DNA of 64,000 bases from JAXMEQ01 sp046348225 (GCA_046348225.1 JAXMEQ010000002.1:248001-312000); one strand, 5' to 3'; shown: positions 48,845 to 58,476, counted from the first letter of the stretch. Made by a program: numbers and translations. The notes: generated by a model from the sequence alone, not told the origin.

Positions 48845-49531
48845 ATGACCGCAGAAATCATCTCCATTCCGCGCACGGCCCTGCACGAACAGGTGGCGCA
48901 CCGGCTGCGCCAGATGCTGGTGGAAAGCCAGATCGCGCCCGGCGCCAAGCTCAATGAACGGGAACTGGCCGAAGTGCTGAACGTCTCGCGCACCCCGCTG
49001 CGCGAGGCCATCAAGATGCTGGCCGCCGAGGGACTGGTGGAACTGCTGCCCAACCGCGGCGCGATTGCGCTGGAGCTGACCGAGGCCGATGTGCTCAACA
49101 CGTTTGAAGTCATGGCCGGGCTGGAAGCCCAGTCGGGCGAACTGGCCGCGCAACGCATCACCGACGCCGAGCTGGTGGAGATCAAGGCCATGCACTTCGA
49201 GATGATGGCTGCCTGGACGCGGCGCGACCTGTCAAGCTACTACCGGCTCAATTCACAGATCCACAGCGCCATCAACGCCGCGGCCAAGAACCGGGTGCTG
49301 ACGGCCACGTACCAGCAAGTCAACGCCCGGCTGCAGGCGCTGCGCTTCCGCTCCAACCAGGACGAAACCAAGTGGAAGCGCGCCGTGAAGGAGCATGAAA
49401 AGATGGTCGAGGCGCTGGCCGCACGCGACGGTGCCGCCATGCGGGCCGTGCTGCTGGAGCACCTGGTTCACAAGCGCGACGTGGTGGTCGAGCAGCTGCG
49501 CAACGCTGCCACGCACAGGGCCAAGGCATGA
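48845..49531 (+). CDS. GntR family transcriptional regulator (FadR/VanR type)
   Basis: A 228-residue regulator. The N-terminal winged helix (about 10-75) has LHEQVAHRLRQMLVESQIAPGAKLNERELAEVLNVSRTPLREAIKMLAAEGLVELLPNRGA, and the C-terminal FCD domain is all-helical, with LNSQIHSAI and the usual acidic/His metal ligands. Effector unknown, probably a 2-hydroxy- or 2-oxoacid given its target genes. Start at 48845 just after the operator; its stop overlaps the oxidoreductase start (ATGA). Confidence 0.93.
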   Translation: MTAEIISIPRTALHEQVAHRLRQMLVESQIAPGAKLNERELAEVLNVSRTPLREAIKMLAAEGLVELLPNRGAIALELTEADVLNTFEVMAGLEAQSGELAAQRITDAELVEIKAMHFEMMAAWTRRDLSSYYRLNSQIHSAINAAAKNRVLTATYQQVNARLQALRFRSNQDETKWKRAVKEHEKMVEALAARDGAAMRAVLLEHLVHKRDVVVEQLRNAATHRAKA

Positions 49532-52500
49532 ACGCGCCGCTGCCGCTCAAGGTCACCTCCGCCGCTGCGGCCTACGACCAGGTCGCCGCGCTCAGCAACG
49601 AAGTGGCAGGCCGTCTGGCGCAGCGGCTGGCCCGCGAGACGCAGGGCGAGGTGCTGTTCTCGCCCGCCGACCGCGGCCGCTACGCCACCGACGCGTCGAT
49701 CTACCAGGTCATGCCCATCGGTGTGTTCGTGCCGCGCAACGCCGCCGACGTGAAGGCCGCGCTGGACATCTGTCGCGACCTGAAGGTGCCCATCGTGCCG
49801 CGCGGCGGCGGCACCAGCCAGTGCGGCCAGACGGTTGGCGCCGGGCTGGTGATCGACCACAGCAAGCATGTGCGCAACATCGTCACCTTCGACGCCGACC
49901 AGCGCAGCGTGACAGTGGAGCCCGGCATGGTGCTGGACCACCTGAACGCCGAGATGAAGCGGCTGGGCCTGTGGTTCCCGGTGGACGTGTCCACCAGCGC
50001 CCAGGCCACGCTCGGCGGCATGGCGGGCAACAACTCATGTGGCAGCCGCAGCATTGCCTGGGGCAACATGGTGCACAACGTGCTGGCCGCCGACGCCTGG
50101 ACGTCCGACGGCGCCCTGCACCGGTTCGACCGCTTCGAGCGCTGCACCGGGACGGCCCGGGCGCTGGGCGAACAGGTGCAGGCCCTGGCGCGGGCGTTGC
50201 GCCCCGAGATCGAGCAGCACTGGCCCAAGGTGCTGCGCCGCGTGGCCGGCTACAACCTGGACATCTTCCACAATCAGAACGAGAAGCCCTACACCCGCGA
50301 CGGCTCGGTCAACCTGGCCCACCTGCTGGTGGGCAGCGAAGGGACGCTGGCGCTCACGAAGAACCTGACGCTGCAACTGGCCGAGTTGCCACGCGCCAAA
50401 GTGCTGGGCGTGGTGAACTTTCCAACGTTCTACAAGGCCATGGACACGGCGCAGCACATCGTGAAGCTGGGCGACGGCACGCTCACGGCCGTGGAGCTGG
50501 TGGACCGCACCATGCTGGAGCTGTCGCTGAAGAACCCGGCGTTTGCGCCGGTGGTGCGCACTGCCGTCATTGGCGAGCCGGATGCGGTGCTGCTGGTCGA
50601 ATTCTCGGGCCCCGACAAGGCGGCGCTGCTGCCCCAGCTGGACCGGCTGGTCGAGCTGATGGGCGACCTGGGCCTGCCGAACTCGGTGGTGCGCATGACC
50701 GACGACGCACCGCAGAAAAACCTGTGGGAAGTACGCAAGGCCGGCCTGAACATCATGATGAGCCTCAAGGGCGACGGCAAGCCGGTGAGCTTCATCGAAG
50801 ACTGCGCCGTGCCGCTGGAGCACCTGGCCGAATACACCGACGCGCTGACACAGGTGTTTCGCAAGCATGGCAGCCGCGGCACCTGGTACGCCCATGCCTC
50901 GGTGGGCACACTGCATGTGCGGCCGATTCTGGACATGCGCGAGGACGGCCCGCTGGGCGGCGCCCGCAAGATGCGCGCGATTGCCGAGGAAGCGTCGGCC
51001 CTGGTGCGGCGGTACCGGGGCGCCTACAGCGGCGAGCATGGCGACGGTCTGTGCCGGGGCGAGTGGATCCAGTGGCAGTTCGGCCCGAAGATCACCGAGG
51101 CCTTTGCCCACATCAAGCAGCAGTTCGATCCGCTGAACCTGCTGAGCCCGCGTCGCATCGTCAACCCGCCGAAGATGGACGACACGCGCCTGATGCGGTT
51201 TCCGCCGGCGTACCGCGTGATTCCGCTCACGCCGGCGCTGGACTGGAGCGTCTGGAACGTGCAAAACGACGCGGTCACCGAGAAAACCACTGCCCCCGGC
51301 ACCGGCGGCGACCCGGCCCAGGGCTTTGCCAAGGCGGTGGAGATGTGCAACAACAACGGCCATTGCCGCAAGTTCGACGCCGGCACCATGTGCCCGAGCT
51401 ACCGCGTCACGCGCGACGAAAAGCACCTGACGCGCGGCCGTGCCAACACGCTGCGGCTGGCGTTGAGCGGCCAGCTTGGCCCCGACGCCCTGACCAGCGA
51501 GGCCCTGCACGAGACCATGGACCTGTGTGTGGGCTGCAAGGGCTGCAAGCGCGACTGCCCGACCGGCGTGGACCTGGCCAAGATGAAGGTGGAGTTCATG
51601 CACCACTACAAGGCGCGCCATGGCCACACGCTGAAGGACAAGCTGGTCGCCCGCCTGCCCGACTACGCGCGCTGGGCGAGCCGCCTGGCGCCGCTGCTGA
51701 ACCTGCGCAACCGCAGCCGGCTGCTGGCAACCCTGGGCGAGCACTGGCTGGGGCTGTCGGCCCGGCGCAGCCTGCCGCAGTGGCAGGGCCGGCACTTCTT
51801 CAACACGCCCCACACGGGCGCCACGCGCGACGAGGTGCTGTCCGCCGCCAAGCCCGTGGTGCTGCTGGTGGACACCTTCAATGGCTACTTCGAATCCGCC
51901 AACGCCGCCGCTGCGCTGCGCGTGCTGCAGGCGGCGGGCTACACCGTGCATGTGGCGGTCAAGGGGGACGGCGCCAGCGGCCATTTGTGCTGCGGCCGCA
52001 CCTACCTGGCCACCGGCATGGTGGATGAAGCCCGCACCAAGGGCCGAGAGCTGGTGGATGCCCTGCTGCCCTTCGCGGAAAAAGGGATTGCGATCGTCGG
52101 GCTGGAGCCGTCCTGCCTGCTCACGCTGCGCGACGAGCTGCTGGTGATGGGCCTGGGCGACGCCGCCCGGACAGTGGCGGGCCAGGCCCTGCTGCTGGAG
52201 GAGTTCCTTGCGCGCGAAGCGCAGGCCGGCCAGCTCGATGCCCTCAAGGCCCGGCTGCGGCCGATGAGCCAGCCGGTGCTGCTGCACGGCCATTGCCACC
52301 AGAAGGCCTTTGGTGCGGTGAGTCCGGTGCTGGAGGTGATCCGGCTGATCCCGGGCGCGCAGCCGGCCCTGATTGAAAGCAGCTGCTGCGGCATGGCCGG
52401 CAGCTTTGGCTACGAAGCCAGCCACCATGAGGTGTCGATGCAGATGGCGGAGCTGAGCCTGCTGCCCGCCGTGCGCGAGCAGCCCGACGCCATCGTGGTG

Positions 52501-52596
52501 GCCGACGGCACCAGCTGCCGGCACCAGATCCACGACGGGGCCGGGCGCGACGCCATCCATGTGGCGCAGCTGCTGGCCCGGCAGCTCGGTGGGTAA
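49528..52596 (+). CDS. FAD-binding and Fe-S oxidoreductase, D-lactate/glycolate dehydrogenase-like fusion
   Basis: A 1022-residue protein fusing a GlcD-like FAD-linked oxidase with a GlcF-like iron-sulfur part. The FAD-binding domain holds VPRGGGTSQCGQTVG (about 87-101) and the flavoprotein C-terminal domain runs to about 560. A cysteine group CNNNGHC...MC lies near 607-623 and a ferredoxin-type C-x2-C-x2-C-x3-CP cluster near 667-678. CCG modules follow near 820 (LCCGRTY) and 952 (SCCGMAGSFGYE). It should oxidise a 2-hydroxyacid and pass electrons to quinone. The neighbouring glyoxylate-type aminotransferase fits such a product. Confidence 0.9.
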   Translation: MNAPLPLKVTSAAAAYDQVAALSNEVAGRLAQRLARETQGEVLFSPADRGRYATDASIYQVMPIGVFVPRNAADVKAALDICRDLKVPIVPRGGGTSQCGQTVGAGLVIDHSKHVRNIVTFDADQRSVTVEPGMVLDHLNAEMKRLGLWFPVDVSTSAQATLGGMAGNNSCGSRSIAWGNMVHNVLAADAWTSDGALHRFDRFERCTGTARALGEQVQALARALRPEIEQHWPKVLRRVAGYNLDIFHNQNEKPYTRDGSVNLAHLLVGSEGTLALTKNLTLQLAELPRAKVLGVVNFPTFYKAMDTAQHIVKLGDGTLTAVELVDRTMLELSLKNPAFAPVVRTAVIGEPDAVLLVEFSGPDKAALLPQLDRLVELMGDLGLPNSVVRMTDDAPQKNLWEVRKAGLNIMMSLKGDGKPVSFIEDCAVPLEHLAEYTDALTQVFRKHGSRGTWYAHASVGTLHVRPILDMREDGPLGGARKMRAIAEEASALVRRYRGAYSGEHGDGLCRGEWIQWQFGPKITEAFAHIKQQFDPLNLLSPRRIVNPPKMDDTRLMRFPPAYRVIPLTPALDWSVWNVQNDAVTEKTTAPGTGGDPAQGFAKAVEMCNNNGHCRKFDAGTMCPSYRVTRDEKHLTRGRANTLRLALSGQLGPDALTSEALHETMDLCVGCKGCKRDCPTGVDLAKMKVEFMHHYKARHGHTLKDKLVARLPDYARWASRLAPLLNLRNRSRLLATLGEHWLGLSARRSLPQWQGRHFFNTPHTGATRDEVLSAAKPVVLLVDTFNGYFESANAAAALRVLQAAGYTVHVAVKGDGASGHLCCGRTYLATGMVDEARTKGRELVDALLPFAEKGIAIVGLEPSCLLTLRDELLVMGLGDAARTVAGQALLLEEFLAREAQAGQLDALKARLRPMSQPVLLHGHCHQKAFGAVSPVLEVIRLIPGAQPALIESSCCGMAGSFGYEASHHEVSMQMAELSLLPAVREQPDAIVVADGTSCRHQIHDGAGRDAIHVAQLLARQLGG

Positions 52597-52638
52597 GGCG
52601 GCCGAGGCGGCCCCGGCGCGGCATTGCACAATGGTGGC

Positions 52639-53091
52639 ATGCCATCGACGACGCTGACCATCCGCCCCGCCCTGCCCTCCGATGAACCGGCCTGGCGCGC
52701 CCTGTGGCGCGGCTACTGCGACTTCTACAACACCCGGCTCAGTGAGGCCGTGACCGACCGCACCTGGGCCCGCATTCTTGACCCGGATTCGTCGGTCATG
52801 TGCATCGTGGCCGAAAGCAAGGGTGAAGTCTGTGGCTTCGCCAACTGCGTGGTGCACGAAAACACCTGGGAGCTCCAGGCCGTCTGCTACCTGGAAGACC
52901 TGTTCGTCGCGCCCTCGGCGCGCGGCCAGGGCGCAGGCAAGGCCCTGATCGAGTGGCTGCGCAACGCCATGCGGGCCGAAGGCTGGGCCCGCCTGTACTG
53001 GGTCACCCACAAGGACAATGTCATGGCGCGCGATCTGTACGACCAGTTCACCCTGGCCGACGACTTTGTGCGCTATGTTGTGAAGCCCTGA
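52639..53091 (+). CDS. GNAT family N-acetyltransferase
   Basis: A 150-residue acetyltransferase: LTIRPALPSDEPAWRALWRGYCDFY at the start, CYLEDLFVAPSARGQGAGKALIEWL as the acetyl-CoA-binding motif A (with the R/Q-x-x-G-x-A/G pattern), and a C-terminal WVTHKDNVMARDLYDQF. The acceptor is unknown. It starts 42 bp after the oxidoreductase and ends 16 bp before the beta-CASP gene, so it could be part of either unit. Confidence 0.9.
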   Translation: MPSTTLTIRPALPSDEPAWRALWRGYCDFYNTRLSEAVTDRTWARILDPDSSVMCIVAESKGEVCGFANCVVHENTWELQAVCYLEDLFVAPSARGQGAGKALIEWLRNAMRAEGWARLYWVTHKDNVMARDLYDQFTLADDFVRYVVKP

Positions 53092-53107
53092 CGCTGCAAA
53101 GGCCCCG

Positions 53108-54466
53108 ATGAAGCTTCAATTCCTGGGTGCGACCGATACGGTCACTGGTTCCAAGTACCTGCTGCGCTGCGGTGCGCACAACCTGCTGGTGGACTGCGGC
53201 CTGTTCCAGGGCTACAAGCCGCTGCGCCTTCGCAACTGGAACAAGCTGCCGGTACGCCCTGCCGACATTCACGCCGTGGTGCTGACGCACGCCCACATTG
53301 ACCACAGTGGCTACCTGCCGCTGCTGGCGCGCCAGGGCTTCCAGGGCAAGGTCTTCTGCACGCCGGCCACAGCCGACCTGTGCCGCATCCTGCTGCCCGA
53401 CTCGGGCCACCTTCAGGAGGAAGAGGCCGAGTACGCAGGGCGCCACGGCTTCAGCAAACACGCCAGGCCGGAGCCGCTGTACACCAAGGAAGACGCCCTG
53501 CGCTGCCTCAAGCTGCTGCGTCCGGTCGCGTTCGGCAAGGCCTTCGAGCCCGTGCCCGGCGTACAGGCGCGTTTGTCGCCGTCGGGCCACATGGCGGGCT
53601 CGTCGTTCGTCCGGCTGGACGACGGCACCCGCTCCGTGCTGTTCTCCGGCGACATTGGCCGCCCGAATGACCCGGTGCTCAAGCCCCCGGTGGCGATGGA
53701 CGGCGCCGACTACCTGGTGGTCGAGTCCACCTACGGCGACCGGCTGCATCCGCCAGCCGATACCCTGGACGCACTGGCCCGGGTGATCAACCGTACCGCG
53801 GCACGCGGCGGCGTGGTGGTGATTCCGGCCTTTGCCGTGGGCCGCGCCCAGAGCCTGTTGCACAGCATCGGGCAGCTGCGCGCGCGCGGCCTGGTGGCCG
53901 ACACGCCGGTGTACCTGAACAGCCCCATGGCCGCCAACGCCCTGCACATCTACGAGAAGTACCAGAGCGAGCTGCGCCTGAGCCCCGACGAATGCGAAGC
54001 CATGGCCATGCTGCCGCAGATCATCGACACGCCTGAACAGTCCCGTTCACTGAACACCCGCAAGGGGCCCATGATCATCATCGCGGCCAGCGGCATGGCC
54101 ACCGGCGGCCGGGTGGTGCACCACCTCAAAGCCTTCGCGCCGCACAAGCGCAACACCATCCTGTTTGCCGGCTACCAAGCCGGCGGCACCCGGGGCGCCA
54201 CGATTGCAGGGGGTGCCACCAGCGTACGCATCCACGGGGAAGAGGTGCCCATCCGGGCCGAGGTGGCCATGCTCGACAGCCTGTCCGCCCATGCCGACGC
54301 AGCGGAGATCGTGCAATGGCTCAAGGGCTTCAAGGCGGCCCCGCGCACCACCTTCATCACCCACGGGGAGCCTGCCGCAGCCGACGCGATGCGCCAGCGC
54401 ATCGAGCATGAACTGGGCTGGGCCTGCCACCTGCCGTACTACCTGGAAACCGTGGCTTTGAAGTAA
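53108..54466 (+). CDS. MBL-fold / beta-CASP RNA-processing nuclease
   Basis: A 452-residue metallo-beta-lactamase protein of the CPSF/YSH1-like group. The zinc motif is HAHIDHSG (61-68), with further His/Asp ligands at GHMAGSS and SGDIG. The beta-CASP cap spans about 230-360, and GHPAAADAMR-like THGEPAAADAMRQRI ends the fold with the last His. It should cut or trim RNA in the cytoplasm. It is regularly seen near stress and PRPP genes in proteobacteria. Confidence 0.92.
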   Translation: MKLQFLGATDTVTGSKYLLRCGAHNLLVDCGLFQGYKPLRLRNWNKLPVRPADIHAVVLTHAHIDHSGYLPLLARQGFQGKVFCTPATADLCRILLPDSGHLQEEEAEYAGRHGFSKHARPEPLYTKEDALRCLKLLRPVAFGKAFEPVPGVQARLSPSGHMAGSSFVRLDDGTRSVLFSGDIGRPNDPVLKPPVAMDGADYLVVESTYGDRLHPPADTLDALARVINRTAARGGVVVIPAFAVGRAQSLLHSIGQLRARGLVADTPVYLNSPMAANALHIYEKYQSELRLSPDECEAMAMLPQIIDTPEQSRSLNTRKGPMIIIAASGMATGGRVVHHLKAFAPHKRNTILFAGYQAGGTRGATIAGGATSVRIHGEEVPIRAEVAMLDSLSAHADAAEIVQWLKGFKAAPRTTFITHGEPAAADAMRQRIEHELGWACHLPYYLETVALK

Positions 54467-54518
54467 ATCGGGCTGCAGCCCGCTTGCAGACTGCGCAAGG
54501 TGCTATCAAAACAATAGC
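54464..54518 (-). repeat. ~60-bp interspersed repeat, copy G
   Basis: On the minus strand: hairpin GCTATTGTTTTGATAGC (54518-54502), then CTTGCGCA, GCGGGCTGCAGCCCG and ATTTA. It fills the space between the beta-CASP stop and the COG2836-type gene stop, three bases from the latter. Confidence 0.8.
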
Positions 54519-54520
54519 GT

Positions 54521-55246
54521 CTAGAGGCAGAAGTCGGCCACGCGGCCCATCATGTCCATCCACAGCGCCCAGCCTGCCACGGCCATCAGGGCCAGCCCGG
54601 CCAGGCGCGTACCCCAGTCCTGGCGCCAGTGGTTGGCCTTGTCGTGCAGCCGCAGCAGCAACCAGGGGCCCGCCACCATGCCGATGCTGCTGCCTGCGGC
54701 AAACAGCGCCATGGTAGCCGCCCCCTGCAGCGCCCCGCCGCTGAACGCAGCCACCAGCAGCGCGGAATAGAGCAGCCCGCAAGGCATCAGTGCCCAGAGC
54801 GCCCCCGTGGCCAACAGCCCGCCGGGCGCACGCGCCAGGGGCTGCACGCGGGCCCACAAGCTGCGCCCGGCACGGTCGACCCAGGCTGGCTGGCGGGCCA
54901 GCACCAGCAGCATCAGGCCCCACACCAGCAAGCCGCCATGAAACAGCGTCCAGAGCGGACGCAAGGCCACCGCCTGGGTGGCCAGCCAGGCCAGGCTTTG
55001 CATGGCGGTGGCCGCCAGCGCGCCGGCGCCGGCGTAGCCGACCAGCCGGCCCGCCTGCAGCATCAGCGTGGCCTGCGCCGGTGTGCGCATGGCACTGGCG
55101 CCGGCGGGCATGCCCACTGCCTGCCAGGCGCCGGGGCCCGACGACAGCCGCACCACGCCGGCGCAGGCGGCCCCGCACATCGCGGCACAGTGCGGGCCGC
55201 CGGCCAGCCCCATGAGCAGTGCTGTGGCCGCGAGCGTGGCCGACAT
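54521..55246 (-). CDS. sulfite exporter TauE/SafE family (COG2836-type) membrane protein
   Basis: A 241-residue inner-membrane protein with about six helices. The opening TALLMGLAGGPHCAAMCGAAC carries the G-x-x-HC-x-x-MC motif of the COG2836 family, which is linked to copper handling and cbb3 oxidase assembly, and ALMPCGLLYSALLVA has a second Cys-Pro-type motif. It starts inside the hemN stop (TGATG), so it is translated together with hemN; the pair fits microaerobic cytochrome maturation. No cco genes are in the window. Confidence 0.85.
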   Translation of the reverse strand: MSATLAATALLMGLAGGPHCAAMCGAACAGVVRLSSGPGAWQAVGMPAGASAMRTPAQATLMLQAGRLVGYAGAGALAATAMQSLAWLATQAVALRPLWTLFHGGLLVWGLMLLVLARQPAWVDRAGRSLWARVQPLARAPGGLLATGALWALMPCGLLYSALLVAAFSGGALQGAATMALFAAGSSIGMVAGPWLLLRLHDKANHWRQDWGTRLAGLALMAVAGWALWMDMMGRVADFCL

Positions 55247-56628
55247 CAGATGATGCGCGAGAACTTCGCGCGGTTGCGGTCCGCCTGGAGGTAGCGGTCA
55301 AACACCATGGCCACCGCCCGCACAAAGAACCAGCCCTGCGCCGTGACCTGGATGCCGGCGTCGTCCAGCACCACCAGGCCCTGCGCTGCCAGTTCGCGCA
55401 ACTGGGCCAGCTCGGCGGCGAAGTAGCTCTTGAAGTCGAGCAGCCAGGCGAGCTCGATCGACTCGAACAGCACCTGGCCCTGGCACATCAGGGCCATGAT
55501 GACGGCGCGACGCGCCAGGTCGTCGCGGTTGAGCGCCAGGCCCCGCACCACGGGCAGGCGGCCCTGGTCGAGATGGTCGCAGTACTCTTCCATGGTCTTG
55601 GCGTTCTGGCTGTAGGTGGCGCCAATGCGGCCGATGGCTGACACTCCGAGCGCGATCAGGTCGCAGTCGGGCTGGGTGCTGTAGCCCTGGAAGTTGCGGT
55701 GCAGCCGCCCCTGGCGCTTGGCCACCGCCAGCGAATCGTTGGGCAGTGCAAAGTGGTCCATGCCGATGTAGGTGTAGCCCGCATCCAGGAACGCGGCGAG
55801 CGACTGCGACAGCATCGCCACCTTGGCGGCACCGCCCGGCAGCTCGGCCGGAACAATCCGGCGCTGGGGCTTGAAACGCTCGGGCAGGTGGGCATAGGCA
55901 TACAGCGCAATGCGGTCGGGGCGCAGCTGCTGCACCTGCGCCAAGGTGCGTGCGAACGACTCGGGCGTCTGACGGGGCAGGCCGTAGATCAGGTCCACAT
56001 TGACCGAATCAAAGCCGATGGCGCGGGCATGCTCCATCAGCGCAAACACCTGCCCGGCGGGCTGGATGCGGTGCACCGCCTTCTGCACGTCGGGGTCGAA
56101 GTCCTGCACGCCAAAGCTGATGCGGTTGAAGCCCAGCTCCGCCAGCGTCTGCAGGCGCCCGGCGTCCACCGTGCGCGGGTCCACCTCGATGGAGTATTCG
56201 CCGCCGGCCGCCAGCGTGAAGCTGCGCCGCAGCATGGCCATCAGTTCGCGCAGCTCGCCATCGCTCAGGAACGTGGGCGTGCCGCCACCCAGGTGCAGCT
56301 GCGTCACCGTCTGGCCCAGGCCGGTGTGCTGGGTGTGCAGGTCGACCTCGCGCGCCAGGTAGCGCAGGTAGGTGGCCGAGCGTTCGTGGTGCTTGGTGAT
56401 GATCTTGTTGCAGGCACAGTAGTAGCACAGCGACTCGCAGAACGGCACATGCACGTACAGCGACAGCGGCAACGCCAGCGCCGCCGGGCCGGCCCGGCGC
56501 TGGGACAGCGCCTGGGTGTAGTCCGACGCGGTGAACGCCTCCACGAAGCGGTCTGCCGTGGGGTACGAGGTGTAGCGCGGCCCCGGGATGTCGAAACGCC
56601 GTAGCAGCTCGGGCGAAACTTGGTTCAT
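55246..56628 (-). CDS. hemN: oxygen-independent coproporphyrinogen III oxidase
   Basis: A 460-residue radical-SAM enzyme that decarboxylates two propionates of coproporphyrinogen III without oxygen. The cluster motif is C64-ESL-C68-YY-C71-A-C73, and LGGGTPTFL and RISFGVQDFDPDVQKAVHRIQP follow as in true HemN. The length and the N-terminal PGPRYTSYPTADRF also match HemN rather than the HemW/HutW type. An FNR box lies 36 bp upstream of the start, which fits anaerobic induction. Confidence 0.95.
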   Translation of the reverse strand: MNQVSPELLRRFDIPGPRYTSYPTADRFVEAFTASDYTQALSQRRAGPAALALPLSLYVHVPFCESLCYYCACNKIITKHHERSATYLRYLAREVDLHTQHTGLGQTVTQLHLGGGTPTFLSDGELRELMAMLRRSFTLAAGGEYSIEVDPRTVDAGRLQTLAELGFNRISFGVQDFDPDVQKAVHRIQPAGQVFALMEHARAIGFDSVNVDLIYGLPRQTPESFARTLAQVQQLRPDRIALYAYAHLPERFKPQRRIVPAELPGGAAKVAMLSQSLAAFLDAGYTYIGMDHFALPNDSLAVAKRQGRLHRNFQGYSTQPDCDLIALGVSAIGRIGATYSQNAKTMEEYCDHLDQGRLPVVRGLALNRDDLARRAVIMALMCQGQVLFESIELAWLLDFKSYFAAELAQLRELAAQGLVVLDDAGIQVTAQGWFFVRAVAMVFDRYLQADRNRAKFSRII

Positions 56629-56663
56629 GGGGCTGACTTTGCCGCGTCGGCCCCCCCGCCCGC

Positions 56664-56677
56664 TTGATCTACGTCAA
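56664..56677. promoter_or_regulatory. FNR/ANR-type box between hemN and fnr
   Basis: TTGATCTACGTCAA, one mismatch from TTGAT-N4-ATCAA and with the same half-sites as the box at 2239-2252. It lies 36 bp from the hemN start and 69 bp from the fnr start, so it can serve hemN and feed back on fnr. Confidence 0.8.
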
Positions 56678-56745
56678 CCGGCCTGCGGGAGCGGCAGGGA
56701 CAATTTGATGCAGGTCACACGACTCACCCCGATGAAGGATTCCCA

Positions 56746-57513
56746 TTGGCAACCCACACCGTGAACCTGATACCCTCGGCGCCGCCGCGCGCGCTGGACA
56801 CCCACGCCATCAAGGTCGCCTGCTCCAACTGCAACCTGCGCGAGCTGTGCATGCCGGTGGGCCTGAGCCCCGACGAGCTCAAGCGGATCGACGAAGTGGT
56901 GGCCACGCGGCGCAAGGTCAAGCGCGGTGGCACGCTGTTCCGCAATGGCGAGGCGTTCACGTCGCTGTTTGCCATCCGCACCGGCTTCTTCAAGACCTGC
57001 ATGACCGCAGAAGACGGGCGCGACCAGGTCACGGGGTTTCAGATGGCGGGTGAGGTCATCGGCCTGGACGGCATCGTCAACGACCGTCACACCTGCGACG
57101 CCGTGGCGCTGGAAGACGCCGAAGTGTGCGTGATGCCGTTCGACCGCATCGGCGAGCTGTCGCGCGAGGTCAGCGCCCTGCAGCATCACCTGCACCGCAT
57201 CATGAGCCGCGAGATCGTGCGCGAACATGGCGTGATGCTGTTGCTGGGCGGGATGCGGGCCGAAGAGCGCCTGGCGGCGTTCCTGCTGAACCTGGTGCAG
57301 CGCCTGCATGCGCGCGGCTTTTCCAGCTCGGAGCTGGTGCTGCGCATGACGCGCGAGGAGATCGGCAGCTTCCTCGGCATGAAGCTCGAGACCGTGAGCC
57401 GCACGTTCTCGAAGTTCCACGACGACGGCATCATCGAGGTGCGCCAGCGCCATGTGCGCATCCTGGACACCGCGGCGCTGCGCCAGATCGTCAATCCGCC
57501 GGCCTGCAGCTAG
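56746..57513 (+). CDS. fnr: FNR-type transcriptional regulator
   Basis: A 255-residue oxygen-sensing CRP-family regulator. Four cysteines can bind a [4Fe-4S] cluster: C26, C29 and C35 (CSNCNLRELC) plus C128. The effector domain is followed by a helix-turn-helix with EEIGSFLGMKLETVSRTFSKF, whose E-x-x-S-R recognition helix reads TTGAT half-sites. The start is a TTG at 56746 with AAGGA six bases before; a GTG at 56761 is the alternative. The PfkB gene begins five bases after its stop. Confidence 0.93.
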   Translation: MATHTVNLIPSAPPRALDTHAIKVACSNCNLRELCMPVGLSPDELKRIDEVVATRRKVKRGGTLFRNGEAFTSLFAIRTGFFKTCMTAEDGRDQVTGFQMAGEVIGLDGIVNDRHTCDAVALEDAEVCVMPFDRIGELSREVSALQHHLHRIMSREIVREHGVMLLLGGMRAEERLAAFLLNLVQRLHARGFSSSELVLRMTREEIGSFLGMKLETVSRTFSKFHDDGIIEVRQRHVRILDTAALRQIVNPPACS

Positions 57514-57518
57514 CCTTC

Positions 57519-58460
57519 ATGGCCCGCATCCTCACCGTCACGATGAACCCGGCGGTGGACGTCTTCACCACGACGCAGCAGGTGCGCCCGACCCACAAAC
57601 TGCGCTGTACCGACGCCCGGCGCCACCCCGGCGGCGGCGGCATCAATGTGGCCCGCGTGCTGCACCGGCTCGGCGCGGCCACGCTGGCGCTGTACCCCGC
57701 TGGCGGGGCCACGGGGCACGAGCTGCACCGACTGCTCAGGGACGAGCAGCTGCCACACCACGCCATGGTCATTGCCGGCGAAACACGCACCAGCTTCACT
57801 GCCCACGAAGCCTGCAGCGGGCAGGACTACCGGTTTGTGCTGCCCGGGCCGCGGCTGGCCGAAACCGAATGGCAGGCCTGCCTGGCCTGGCTGGCGGCGC
57901 AGCGCCCGGCACCGGTCTGGCTGGTCGCCAGCGGCAGCCTGCCACCGGGCGTGCCGGACGACTTTCATGCACGCCTGGCCCGGCTGGCGCAGACACAGGG
58001 CAGCCGGCTGGTGCTGGACAGTTCCGGCCCGGCCCTGGCCGCAGCGCTGGCCCAAGGCGTGGATCTGGTCAAGCCCAGCCTGCGCGAGCTGCGCGACCTG
58101 ACCGGCTTGCCCCTGCTCACGCGGGCCGAGCAGCTCGCGGCCGCGCGCGGCCTGGTCACACGCGGCCAGGCGCGGAGGGTGGCGCTGTCGCTGGGCGACC
58201 AGGGCGCGCTGCTGGTCACGGCCGGGACGGCACACTTTGCGCCCGCTTTGCCGGTGCCCGTAGCCAGCACCATCGGCGCGGGGGACAGCTTTCTGGCCGG
58301 CCTGCTCTGGGCGCTGGACCGCGGCGACGGGCCCGACACCGCGTTGCGCTACGGCATGGCCGCCGGCGCTGCGGCATTGCTGTCCGCAGGCTCGGCGCTG
58401 AGCCAGGCGACCGACGTCCAGCGCCTGTTTCACGAGGCCTGCGCCCGGCCGGCAGACTGA
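57519..58460 (+). CDS. 1-phosphofructokinase/PfkB family sugar kinase
   Basis: A 313-residue PfkB-fold kinase of the hexose 1-phosphofructokinase/tagatose-6-phosphate type. ILTVTMNPAVDVF, PGGGGINVARVLHRLG (sugar-binding Asn) and STIGAGDSFLAGLL (catalytic Asp and anion hole) are present. ATP phosphorylates a sugar phosphate, probably fructose-6-phosphate or fructose-1-phosphate. It lies right after fnr and 16 bp before the AMP-phosphorylase-like gene, so it is likely made in the same low-oxygen operon. Confidence 0.9.
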   Translation: MARILTVTMNPAVDVFTTTQQVRPTHKLRCTDARRHPGGGGINVARVLHRLGAATLALYPAGGATGHELHRLLRDEQLPHHAMVIAGETRTSFTAHEACSGQDYRFVLPGPRLAETEWQACLAWLAAQRPAPVWLVASGSLPPGVPDDFHARLARLAQTQGSRLVLDSSGPALAAALAQGVDLVKPSLRELRDLTGLPLLTRAEQLAAARGLVTRGQARRVALSLGDQGALLVTAGTAHFAPALPVPVASTIGAGDSFLAGLLWALDRGDGPDTALRYGMAAGAAALLSAGSALSQATDVQRLFHEACARPAD

Positions 58461-58476
58461 CGCGCACAATCAGGCC

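Noticed and set aside
50035..53010. 991-codon open frame on the minus strand across the FAD/Fe-S gene
   Set aside because: Antisense to a well-supported 1022-residue oxidoreductase, with no recognisable motifs and unnatural composition.
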